Shown here piece after piece: positions 34,761-42,786 of a DNA stretch of 64,000 bases. Where the stretch lies: contig NZ_FMXB01000014.1 of NCBI RefSeq assembly GCF_900103415.1, forward strand, positions 1 to 64,000. The letters are read 5' to 3'. Source of the stretch: Methanobrevibacter millerae (lineage in GTDB: Archaea > Methanobacteriota > Methanobacteria > Methanobacteriales > Methanobacteriaceae). How positions within the stretch are numbered: the stretch's first letter is position 1; every line of letters begins with the position of its first letter. The notes beneath the pieces are model-generated. The model searched no databases. It was given only the letters and a program-made list of their open reading frames with translations, and had not been told where the DNA came from. The translations under genes were made by a program, and so were the position numbers.

Positions 34761-35784
34761 TTTTAAACATAACCTTTAATTTTTTTTCATTAGCATCTCT
34801 TAAATAATCAAATGCTTCAGCATATTCATTCATAGAGAACTCTTTACTTATCAAGGATTCAAATGAGATATTTCCTCTAACCATCAAATCTAAAATTTCT
34901 TTCCAATCATTAACACTAGTATTATAACTTGAATTCCAAATTCCTTTTAAAATAATTTGTTTTCTTAAAATTTTCCAATATATTTGTTTGTCTAAATAAA
35001 CATCATCTTTTGGGTTTCCAACTAAAATAACAGTTCCAAAATTGCCTGTTAATCCAATTGATTGATTTATTGATTCATTGTTTCCAACAACTTCAAATAC
35101 TTTATCAAAGTTTTTATCTTCAAGTTCATTTGTTAATAATGTATTTAATCCTAATTCTTTTGAAAATTCTAAACTTTTAGATGATCTTCCAATTACAGTA
35201 ACAGTAGCTCCTTTACCTTGTGCAACTAATGCTATCATCATTCCAATTGTTCCAGTTCCACTGATAGCTATTTTTTCTCCTTTTTTAATGTTCCCTATGT
35301 TTACGGAGTGTATTGCAACTGCTCCAGGTTCGCAAAGTGCAGCAATTTTATAGTCAAGTGAATCATCAAATAAAACCAAGTTCCATTTTGGAACAAGCAA
35401 ATATTCTGAATATCCTCCATCACATCTGGACCCAAAATAATTGTAATCAGAGCATTGTGCATATTGTCCTTCTTTACAAGCATCACATTCAAAACAAGGC
35501 ATTAACGGAAATATTGCAGTCTTTTTACCTAACAAATCTTCATCTTCATCGTTCACTGCTACAATCTGACCAGACATTTCGTGACCAGGAATAGTTGGAA
35601 AATGATAAGTTCCATTTACAAATACCCTTTCAATGTCACTAGAACATATTCCACAATATTTAATTTTAACTAAAACATTATCTTTTTCAAGTTTATATGT
35701 TTCTTTTTTCTCAAACCTCAAATCTCCAATTCCGTATAAATTTAATACATCCATAGTTTTTGGAATCTCTTCAATTGTTTTCAT
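34753..35784 (-). CDS. TarJ-like ribulose-5-phosphate reductase (zinc alcohol dehydrogenase family)
   Basis: A 343-residue medium-chain zinc dehydrogenase. Catalytic Zn ligand Cys47 is in YCGICSSDIE, followed by PGHEMSG; the structural zinc site MPCFECDACKEGQYAQC is complete; the Rossmann motif is SGTGTIGMM. In gram-positive bacteria a close relative, TarJ, reduces ribulose-5-phosphate to ribitol-5-phosphate with NADPH. The call rests mainly on context: its ATG overlaps the next upstream gene, a TarI-like cytidylyltransferase, by 4 nt (ATGA), the same pairing seen in bacterial tarIJ. The substrate is inferred; another sugar phosphate or polyol dehydrogenase is possible. Confidence 0.75.
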   Translation of the reverse strand: MKTIEEIPKTMDVLNLYGIGDLRFEKKETYKLEKDNVLVKIKYCGICSSDIERVFVNGTYHFPTIPGHEMSGQIVAVNDEDEDLLGKKTAIFPLMPCFECDACKEGQYAQCSDYNYFGSRCDGGYSEYLLVPKWNLVLFDDSLDYKIAALCEPGAVAIHSVNIGNIKKGEKIAISGTGTIGMMIALVAQGKGATVTVIGRSSKSLEFSKELGLNTLLTNELEDKNFDKVFEVVGNNESINQSIGLTGNFGTVILVGNPKDDVYLDKQIYWKILRKQIILKGIWNSSYNTSVNDWKEILDLMVRGNISFESLISKEFSMNEYAEAFDYLRDANEKKLKVMFKNE

Positions 35785-36497
35785 AATCCACCTTTCTTTA
35801 GTATTATGTGTTCAGCAAGTTCTAAATCCGCATCAGTTGTTATTTTAAAGTTTATAGTATCTCCTTCAATCATTTTAATTGGATAATTATTTAAAGTACA
35901 AACCTGTGATGTTCCAGTAATAATTTCTTTTTGTTCTTCAGTTAATTTATTCTCAAGTTCAATAAATGTTTTTAGATTAAAGCTATCTGGGGATTGGCCA
36001 TTAAATAACGTTTTTCTAATTGGAATTCTATCAACATAATCTCCATCTGTTGATAATAATATTGTATCATTAACAGGTACTGATGTTACAGTTGCACCAT
36101 ATTCTTTTGCCCCTTCAATATTATCTAAAATAATTTTTTCAGTAACAAATGGTCTTACACTGTCATGAATTACAATAATATCATTATCATAAATTTCATT
36201 TAACTCAATAAGTTTAATAACATTGTGAATTGAATCGATTCTTTCATTTCCTCCTTTTACAAGAGTAATTTTAGATATAACATCTTTATTAAAATATTTT
36301 TCAAGTAATGAATTCACATAATCTTTGTAACAATCATCTATGGCGATATAAATATAATCAAAGCAATTAATTTCCACAAAAGTTTTTAATGTATAGATTA
36401 TTATGGGTGTTCCTTCGATTTCATAATATTGTTTTGGAACTTTGATACTCTTCATTCTGCTCCCAGTACCGCCCGCTAATATTACTGCATAATTCAT
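35781..36497 (-). CDS. TarI-like ribitol-5-phosphate cytidylyltransferase (IspD family)
   Basis: A 238-residue cytidylyltransferase with the IspD/TarI pattern: VILAGGTGSRMK and PKQYYEIEGTPIIIY, VKGGNERIDSIHNVI, IVIHDSVRPFV, and DTILLSTDGDYVDRIPIRKT. These residues bind CTP and the phosphate substrate. Archaea make isoprenoids by the mevalonate route (HMG-CoA synthase and thiolase are in this window), so a true MEP-pathway IspD is not expected. TarI is the better reading: CTP plus ribitol-5-phosphate gives CDP-ribitol. It pairs with the TarJ-like gene by a 4-nt overlap, and the TagF-like polymerase is 80 nt upstream. Confidence 0.82.
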   Translation of the reverse strand: MNYAVILAGGTGSRMKSIKVPKQYYEIEGTPIIIYTLKTFVEINCFDYIYIAIDDCYKDYVNSLLEKYFNKDVISKITLVKGGNERIDSIHNVIKLIELNEIYDNDIIVIHDSVRPFVTEKIILDNIEGAKEYGATVTSVPVNDTILLSTDGDYVDRIPIRKTLFNGQSPDSFNLKTFIELENKLTEEQKEIITGTSQVCTLNNYPIKMIEGDTINFKITTDADLELAEHIILKKGGL

Positions 36498-36577
36498 ATA
36501 AACATCTTCTAATTATATTTTAGTTTTACTAAAATTAGTTATATATTAATATTAATTATATTTACTTAAAAATGTTA

Positions 36578-37669
36578 TTATTCCAAATACCCCATAATTA
36601 AATTTACAACTTTTTCAGTGGAATGACCATCACAAGATTCCATGTATTTATCTTTAAATTCTTTGTAATTCACTTCGTTTTCTAAATTATTCAATGTGTC
36701 TAAAAGTTCATTAAATGTTTTGCAGTAATGTCCTGGAAGGTCTTCTGGAAATTTAAGATATATTCCTGTTTTTGATATGTATTCTTCAGAATCAGTACAA
36801 TAAAATATAATTGGTTTGTCTAAAAGTAAATAATCAAAAAATGCTGAGGAATAATCTGTTATAAATACATCTGCTCCCACCATTAATGAGAGGTAAGAAA
36901 CATCGCCCAGATCTATTATTCGTTCATAATTTTTAGGTACAAATTCAATTTTATCATGTATCTGTAACGGATGTCTTTTAACTAAGAAAACAGAATGGGT
37001 TTCGGTTAAATACTGGTTTAATTGCTCCCAATCGATTCCATAATCAAAGTCTAATAACTCCATATGTTCATATCTTCTATAAGTTGGTAAATACAATATT
37101 ATATTTTTATTTTCTAGTTCTGGAAATTTCTCTAAGAATTCATGTTTTAATTCGGTTTTGTTATTTATAAGTAAATCGGACAATGGATAACCTAATGGTT
37201 TAATACGATTTGGTGAAAGTTTAAAACAATTTTCAAAATGGTCTGAAACGTGAGGAGAACTAATAATAAATGCATCATACTGGGCATGAGTATATTCTTC
37301 AATAATTGGATGATTAGGTAACGCTAATGCAACTTTTTTAAATGCTCCTGGCCCATGCCATAATTGGACTAATTTTTGATTATTTTTTAATGGAATATAT
37401 GCAAAATAACGATAATTATCATCCAGAACAATTACTTTGCTTGTCATTATAAAAAAAGATATATGAAAAATGTCTCTAAGAGTGTGGGGCATAGGTTTTA
37501 TTATAACTTTTTTATCACAAGTTAAAGCATCATATACTAATTGATCGTTTTCCATTAATGTTGCATTTCTAGGACTTCCTAAAAATAAAACTCTTCTCTT
37601 TACAGGTAAAATTGAGCTAATTATTTTAAATATTGAATTAATTATTTTTAGTGAAAAAGGTTTACTCAT
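36578..37669 (-). CDS. TagF/TarL-like glycerol/ribitol phosphate polymerase domain protein
   Basis: A 363-residue member of the CDP-glycerol glycerophosphotransferase family (Glyphos_transf). Diagnostic segments are RVLFLGSPRNATLMENDQ, VQLWHGPGAFKKVAL, ILYLPTYRRYEH and FITDYSSAFFDYLLLDKPI, with IFYCTDSEEY. The family transfers polyol-phosphate units from CDP-glycerol or CDP-ribitol onto a growing teichoic acid. The protein is shorter than TagF of Bacillus, lacking its N-terminal extension, and has no membrane span. First gene of the minus-strand run: TagF/TarL-like, TarI, TarJ, Rpe-like, two GT2, flippase. Start at 37669 is divergent from the methyltransferase gene, 187 nt away. Confidence 0.85.
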   Translation of the reverse strand: MSKPFSLKIINSIFKIISSILPVKRRVLFLGSPRNATLMENDQLVYDALTCDKKVIIKPMPHTLRDIFHISFFIMTSKVIVLDDNYRYFAYIPLKNNQKLVQLWHGPGAFKKVALALPNHPIIEEYTHAQYDAFIISSPHVSDHFENCFKLSPNRIKPLGYPLSDLLINNKTELKHEFLEKFPELENKNIILYLPTYRRYEHMELLDFDYGIDWEQLNQYLTETHSVFLVKRHPLQIHDKIEFVPKNYERIIDLGDVSYLSLMVGADVFITDYSSAFFDYLLLDKPIIFYCTDSEEYISKTGIYLKFPEDLPGHYCKTFNELLDTLNNLENEVNYKEFKDKYMESCDGHSTEKVVNLIMGYLE

Positions 37670-37856
37670 AGTATCAATTTAGATTTTGTATTTTATATTA
37701 TTTAATAATTATAATTTTTATGGTGTGAGTTAAATTTTTTAATTGAACAAAAAGATATATAGTAAATTAATAAAATATATTTATTAAACTACATAATGGA
37801 GAATATAAAGTAATAAGTTAGTTTTATTTATTATAATTAAAGTAGGAGACTTTGAA

Positions 37857-38564
37857 ATGGCACGATTATATGGTGACAATGAAGATATTAACTCAGAAAA
37901 AGTAAAAGATTTTTTCAACGAAAGAGCTAATAAAAAAGTGGATAGTGATTTATCTATTGTTTTATTCCAAGATAAAGAAAATTCTGAAAGAAGAAACAGT
38001 GAAGAAAATGCATTGTTTTTAGAAAATATTGATTGTTCTGATAAAAAGGTTCTTGAAATCGGTTGTGGAATTGGCAGATGGGCCGAATTTTTTAAAGATA
38101 AATGCCAATGTTACTTAGGTTTGGATTATTCTGAAAATCTTGTTGGCATTGCTAAAAATTCTCATAATTTTGATAACTGTAATTTTCAGGTAATGTCTGC
38201 TTTTGATATTAAAATTGATGAATTGCTTGTTGAACCACCTTTTGATGTTATTTTAATTAGTCAAGTTTTAATGTATATCAATGATGATAATTTGAAAGTT
38301 TTGATAAATGAGATTAATACTGTAATTTCAGATGATACTCAATTATTTATAACTGAACCAATTTCATGTATGGATTCAAGATTAACCCTTAAAGACTTTT
38401 ATTCTGATGAGTTAGAAGCAGATTATAATGCAATTTATAGGACAGAAAATGAATATCGAGAATTTTTCCAAAAGTTAAATTGCAATGAAATTAACTCTTT
38501 TGATATATTTATGGAATTGAATGAACGATCTGAAACTCAATATATGTCATTTGTCATTAAATAA
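37857..38564 (+). CDS. Class I SAM-dependent methyltransferase
   Basis: A 235-residue methyltransferase. Motif I is VLEIGCGIGRWAEFF (residues about 64-78), then YLGLDYSENLVGIA, and VILISQVLMYINDD as the motif IV region. There is no signal peptide. The gene has AGGAG before its start and is followed after 15 nt by the fused cytidylyltransferase/PLP enzyme, so they form an operon. In that context a methyltransferase acting on an amino group (making N-methylated ethanolamine-like phosphates) or on the sugar is plausible. The substrate is not given by sequence. The ATG at 37857 is divergent from the polymer operon. Confidence 0.82.
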   Translation: MARLYGDNEDINSEKVKDFFNERANKKVDSDLSIVLFQDKENSERRNSEENALFLENIDCSDKKVLEIGCGIGRWAEFFKDKCQCYLGLDYSENLVGIAKNSHNFDNCNFQVMSAFDIKIDELLVEPPFDVILISQVLMYINDDNLKVLINEINTVISDDTQLFITEPISCMDSRLTLKDFYSDELEADYNAIYRTENEYREFFQKLNCNEINSFDIFMELNERSETQYMSFVIK

Positions 38565-38579
38565 ACATGGGATGATTGA

Positions 38580-40403
38580 ATGGACGCTATTATATTGGCT
38601 GCGGGAATGGGTAAACGTTTAAAAGGCCTAACAAAGGATAAAACAAAATGTATGATTACTGTAAATGATGTCACATTAATCGAAAGAATGCTTACTCAGC
38701 TGGATAATTTAAATCTTGAAAAAATTGTTTTAGTTGTAGGATATCATGCTGATAAATTAAAGGAGTTTATTTCTACTTTAGATATCAAAACAAAAATAGA
38801 TTATGTTTCAAATGAAATTTTTGACAAAACGAATAACATCTATTCTCTATTTTTGGCAAAGGATTATTTGGAAAAATCAGACTGTTTGATATTGGAATCC
38901 GATTTGATTTTTGATGATGGAATTCTTGAAGATTTAGTTGGTGATGAAAGGCCTAATTTAGCTGTTGTGGCCAAATTTGAAAGCTGGATGGACGGAACTG
39001 TAGTTACAATTGATGATGAAGATAATATTGTAAATTTCTTGTCAAAAAATCAGTTTTCATTTGAAGAGATTACGGAGTATTATAAAACAGTAAACATTTA
39101 CAAATTCTCAAAAGATTTTTCCAAAAATTTCTATATTCCATTTTTAGAAGCATATACTAAAGCTTTGGGATTAAATGAATACTATGAACAAGTTTTAAAA
39201 GTAATAGCTAATTTTAAAGAGTCTAATATTAAAGTTAAAAAATTGGATGATGAAAAATGGTATGAAATTGATGATATTCAGGATTTAAATATTGCAGAAA
39301 GCATTTTTGCAGATTATGATGAGAAATTAGAAAAATATTCATTAAGATATGGTGGATATTGGAGATATCCACACATGATTGATTATTGTTATCTTGTAAA
39401 CCCTTATTATCCACCAAAATTTTTAATAGAGGAGTTAAAATCCAATTTTGAAGATTTACTTGTAAATTATCCTTCAGGCATGGATATTAATTCATTGCTT
39501 GTAGCCAAGTATTTCGGTTTGGATGTTGAGAATATATGTGTGGGTAATGGTGCATCAGAAATTATCAAATCATTAATTGAACATGTTTTGGGTGAAGATT
39601 CTAAATTAGGTGTTATAATACCTACTTTTGAAGAATATCCCAATAGGATGAATCCAAAAAATATCATAGCCTTTGATTCTTCTGTCAATGATTATAAATA
39701 TGGTTCCGAAGACATTATTGATTTCTTTGATGATAAAGATATTTCCATGTTGGTGTTAATCAATCCAGATAATCCTTCGGGTAATTATATTTTTAAAGAA
39801 GATGTCTTTAAATTAATTGAATGGTCAGATGAAAAAGGTATTTTATTGGTAGTTGATGAATCTTTCATTGACTTTGCTGATGCAGAAGAGGATGCCACAT
39901 TTTTAAATCAAGCAATTTTAGATGAAAACCCTAATTTTATTGTTGTTAAAAGTATATCTAAGTCATTCGGAGTTCCAGGATTAAGATTGGGAATTTTAGC
40001 ATCTTCAAATTTAGAATTAATTGATTATATTAAGAAAGATTTATCTATTTGGAATATTAATTCTTTTGCAGAATATTATCTTCAGATATTTGAAAAATAT
40101 AAATCAGATTATGAAATTGGTTTGGAAAAATTTAAAAATGCTAGAAATAAGTATGTTGATGATTTAAAAGCTATTTCTAATTTAAAAATCTATCCTTCAC
40201 AAGCCAATTATATAATGTGCGAAGTTTTATGTGATATTAGTAGTTATGAACTAACAAATATCTTATTGAACGATTATAATTTATTTATAAAAGATTTATC
40301 AGATAAAAAAGGTTTTAATGGTGAATCATTCATTAGAATAGCTGTTCGTGATGAAGAAGATAATTTATTGTTAGTTAATGCATTAAAAGAGATTTTGAAT
40401 TAA
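38580..40403 (+). CDS. Fused cytidylyltransferase and CobD/HisC-like PLP enzyme
   Basis: A 607-residue two-domain protein. Residues 1-240 are a LicC/PntC-like nucleotidyltransferase, with LAAGMGKRLKGLTKDKTKCM and ESDLIFDDG. From about residue 250 a class I/II PLP enzyme begins: YGGYWRYPHMIDYCYLVNPY, VGNGASEIIKSL, NPDNPSGN, VVDESFIDFAD and SISKSFGVPGLRLG with the PLP Lys461. PGLRLG and DESFIDF are close to CobD (threonine-phosphate decarboxylase). Known relatives include phosphoserine decarboxylase-like CobD proteins and the fused PntC-transaminase of Treponema. It may form a phospho-aminoalcohol and activate it with CTP. The pairing is inferred, not demonstrated. Confidence 0.82.
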   Translation: MDAIILAAGMGKRLKGLTKDKTKCMITVNDVTLIERMLTQLDNLNLEKIVLVVGYHADKLKEFISTLDIKTKIDYVSNEIFDKTNNIYSLFLAKDYLEKSDCLILESDLIFDDGILEDLVGDERPNLAVVAKFESWMDGTVVTIDDEDNIVNFLSKNQFSFEEITEYYKTVNIYKFSKDFSKNFYIPFLEAYTKALGLNEYYEQVLKVIANFKESNIKVKKLDDEKWYEIDDIQDLNIAESIFADYDEKLEKYSLRYGGYWRYPHMIDYCYLVNPYYPPKFLIEELKSNFEDLLVNYPSGMDINSLLVAKYFGLDVENICVGNGASEIIKSLIEHVLGEDSKLGVIIPTFEEYPNRMNPKNIIAFDSSVNDYKYGSEDIIDFFDDKDISMLVLINPDNPSGNYIFKEDVFKLIEWSDEKGILLVVDESFIDFADAEEDATFLNQAILDENPNFIVVKSISKSFGVPGLRLGILASSNLELIDYIKKDLSIWNINSFAEYYLQIFEKYKSDYEIGLEKFKNARNKYVDDLKAISNLKIYPSQANYIMCEVLCDISSYELTNILLNDYNLFIKDLSDKKGFNGESFIRIAVRDEEDNLLLVNALKEILN

Positions 40404-40449
40404 ATAATTTCAATAAATTATTTAATTTTTAATATTTTAGATTTTTAAG

Positions 40450-40886
40450 ATTTTAATTGAGTTCAATGAAATAAATCTCTTTGAAACTGCATTGTTTGTA
40501 AGTGAAAACTTGGTAAAAATGGCCAATGAATATGCAGACGAATTAATTGTTGACATAAGATGCTAAACCCTGAAAACGCTAAAAATGTCTTGGGCGGAAA
40601 CATTATCCAGTTCCTCTCCAATCTGGATTTTCTGGATTTAAGCAAGGTCACTTTCAGAATTCTGGTTAATAAATACAGTCTTGCAGATACTAAAGAAATC
40701 AGTGATTTAATAAAACAATATTCCCCCAAAAAAATTGAAATTTTTAAACTTCACAATCTGGCTAAAAGAAAGTATGAACTTTTAGAAAAGGATTTCTACT
40801 CTGAAAGGGTCACGGATTCCCAAATCAGCGATTTTAAAAATCAGTTACAAAAAATCTTTGAAAATGTGGAAATCATTGAATTTTAA
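40450..40886 (+). pseudogene. Remnant of a radical-SAM activating enzyme, C-terminal part
   Basis: Two frames together resemble the C-terminal half of a glycyl-radical-enzyme activating protein. The first reads ETALFVSENLVKMANEYADE and LIVDIRC, then a stop (TAA at 40563); the second, one base shifted, starts at the ATG at 40560 and continues LNPENAKNVLGGNIIQFLSN, VTFRILVNKYSLADTKEI and KIEIFKLHNLAKRKYELL. The N-terminal CxxxCxxC cluster is absent, and the frame is broken at the join. It is therefore a truncated, shifted relic. It lies between the fused enzyme and the SNF transporter, both on the plus strand. Confidence 0.7.
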
Positions 40887-40935
40887 CAAAATGCCAATCG
40901 CAAACATTATACCTACCAAAATATAACTAATAATT

Positions 40936-42423
40936 ATGACAGATAAAAATGAGTGGGGAAGCAACCTGTCATTCGTTTTTGCAATGATAGGTTCGGCAGT
41001 CGGACTTGGAAACATTTGGAGATATCCTTACGTGCTCTATTCAAACGGGGGAGGAGCCTTTTACATCCCGTACATCGTAGCAATTCTCATAATGGGAATT
41101 CCATTCTTAATCCTTGAGTATGGCGTCGGATACAATTTCAAGTCTTCATTTGCAAAAGCGGCAAGAAAAATCAATTCCAAATGCGAATATCTGGGCTGGT
41201 TTCTGCCGGTTGCCGTATTCATGATAATGATTTACTACTCAGCCATTCTCGGATGGGACGGAATCTATATGATGCTAAGCTTCACCAAGGGCTGGGGAGC
41301 CGATCCTAACAATTTCTTTACCACAACGCTTCTTCAGTCTTCAGACTCATTCATGGGACTTTTGAACTTCATTCCGGTAATAGCTGTTGCAATGCTTGCC
41401 GGATGGATTATAATCTGGTTTATCTCACACAGGGATTTGGAGCAAGGTCTGGGAAAGGTATCAAAGATTTTAGTCCCATTATTATTCATAATAATGATTA
41501 TAATTGTGGCATTTTCACTTACATTGCCCGGTGCGTCAATCGGCCTTGCAGAGCTTTTCAATCCGGACTGGTCGCTTCTGACTCATTTTGAAATCTGGAT
41601 GGCTGCATTCGGCCAGATCGTGTTTTCCTTAAGCCTCGGCATGTCAATAGCGTTTACCTATGCAAGCTACGTTAAAGATGACGCCGATTTGATAACAAAC
41701 ACAATTTCAATAGCTCTTGCAAACTCATTATTTGAAAACTTCGCAGCTTTAGGGGTCTTTTCCATTCTGGGCTACATGTCACTTCAGTCAGGAACTCCGG
41801 TGGCGGATCTGGTTTCACAGGGAACCGGTCTGGTATTTATTGTCTATCCGACGGTTTTCAACGTTTTAGGCCAGTGGGCATACGTTTTAGGACCGCTATT
41901 CTTCCTGACAGTTTATCTGGCAGGCCTTACAAGCATCCTCTCCACAATCGAGCCTTTGTCATTTTCAATACAGAACAAGTTCGCATCTACAAGGTCAAGA
42001 ACCATGACTGCGCTCATCATAGTCGCTGCGGCAATATCCATGATTTATGCAACCTCGTTCGGAGGGTCCCTTTTAGGCTTTGTCGATACCTTCATCAACC
42101 AGATTGCATTGCTTTTGGGTGTTGTCATTGAATGCATTGTCTTTGCCTGGATATTCAAGGTCGAAAAGCTAATCGATTTTTTAAATTCCAAAAGCAAAAC
42201 AATAAAATTAGGCAAATGGTGGCTTATTATCGTCAAGTACATCCTTCCGATTTTCATTTCAATCATCTGGATTGGGGGAATGTTTGACGTTGCAAAAAGC
42301 GGTTCATATGAGCAGCTGACGTTCACGGTTATCTCAGCGGCAATACTTCTTTCGGCCACTTTAATCTTCACGATTCTTCCCGCAAAGAACCCCGACTGGG
42401 ATGAGGCTGAAGAAAGGGTTTGA
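40936..42423 (+). CDS. Sodium-dependent transporter (SNF/NSS family)
   Basis: A 495-residue membrane protein of the neurotransmitter:sodium symporter family, with about twelve helices. The first two helices carry the family signature WGSNLSFVFAMIGSAVGLGN and IWRYPYVLYSNGGGAFYIPY, the Na+ and substrate site. The loop GIPFLILEYGVGYNFKSS and TM8 region SLSLGMSIAFTYASYV are also typical. Prokaryotic members take up amino acids with Na+. The substrate is unknown. It stands after a radical-SAM relic with its own TATA region (AAAATATAACTAATAATTATG). An unusual palindrome pair follows its stop. Confidence 0.93.
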   Translation: MTDKNEWGSNLSFVFAMIGSAVGLGNIWRYPYVLYSNGGGAFYIPYIVAILIMGIPFLILEYGVGYNFKSSFAKAARKINSKCEYLGWFLPVAVFMIMIYYSAILGWDGIYMMLSFTKGWGADPNNFFTTTLLQSSDSFMGLLNFIPVIAVAMLAGWIIIWFISHRDLEQGLGKVSKILVPLLFIIMIIIVAFSLTLPGASIGLAELFNPDWSLLTHFEIWMAAFGQIVFSLSLGMSIAFTYASYVKDDADLITNTISIALANSLFENFAALGVFSILGYMSLQSGTPVADLVSQGTGLVFIVYPTVFNVLGQWAYVLGPLFFLTVYLAGLTSILSTIEPLSFSIQNKFASTRSRTMTALIIVAAAISMIYATSFGGSLLGFVDTFINQIALLLGVVIECIVFAWIFKVEKLIDFLNSKSKTIKLGKWWLIIVKYILPIFISIIWIGGMFDVAKSGSYEQLTFTVISAAILLSATLIFTILPAKNPDWDEAEERV

Positions 42424-42446
42424 TTTAAAAGTAAAATTAATTGATT

Positions 42447-42501
42447 TAGTGTTCAAATGGTTGAACACTAGTTTATAAATAACTGTTCAAATACTTGAAC
42501 A
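42447..42501. repeat. Pair of palindromes GTTCAAN4TTGAAC between convergent genes
   Basis: TAGTGTTCAA at 42447-42456 and its reverse complement TTGAACACTA at 42461-42470 form a perfect 10-bp palindrome with ATGG between. A second, TGTTCAA (42484-42490) and TTGAACA (42495-42501), repeats the same core with ATAC in the middle; centres are 34 bp apart. They could be terminator hairpins for the converging genes or a two-site binding element for a dimeric regulator. Confidence 0.6.
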
Positions 42502-42523
42502 CTATATTCAAAAATTGATATTT

Positions 42524-42745
42524 CTAAAATTGAATGTCTATTTTGAATTTCTGTGTTTTAAGGATTTTTTCAAGTGGTATGTCGTATTGTGCGCTTATTT
42601 CTTCGGGTGTGTTTTTTTCAAGGAGTTTTAGCATGATGTTTTCTTCTCCTTGTTCTATTCCTCTTTTTTCGGCTTGGTCTAATTTGTTTGCAAGCAGTAC
42701 GTTTGCAAATTGTTCTTCAAATGGCCTTAATTTTAATGCTGACAT
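42524..42745 (-). pseudogene. Duplicated C-terminal fragment of the neighbouring Rpn-like gene
   Basis: The 73 codons repeat the C-terminal end of the gene at 42787: SALKLRPFEEQFANVLLANK, LDQAEKRGIEQGEENIMLKL and EEISAQYDIPLEK are nearly identical to it, and the DNA is close to the same from about 42550 to 42745. The N-terminal part is not duplicated. The copy lost 24 nt of the EQGKEQGI repeat and diverges at its end. AAAGGG lies 7 nt before the ATG, so it may still be translated as a short protein able to interfere with or cap the full-length protein. Confidence 0.7.
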
Positions 42746-42786
42746 GTTGAAACCCTTTAATATGTTGAATATCTAAATTGGTGTAT

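Noticed and set aside
35781-36497. IspD of the MEP isoprenoid pathway
   Set aside because: The organism has mevalonate-pathway genes at 61295-63502, and the gene overlaps a TarJ-like reductase, so a TarI-like role is more consistent.
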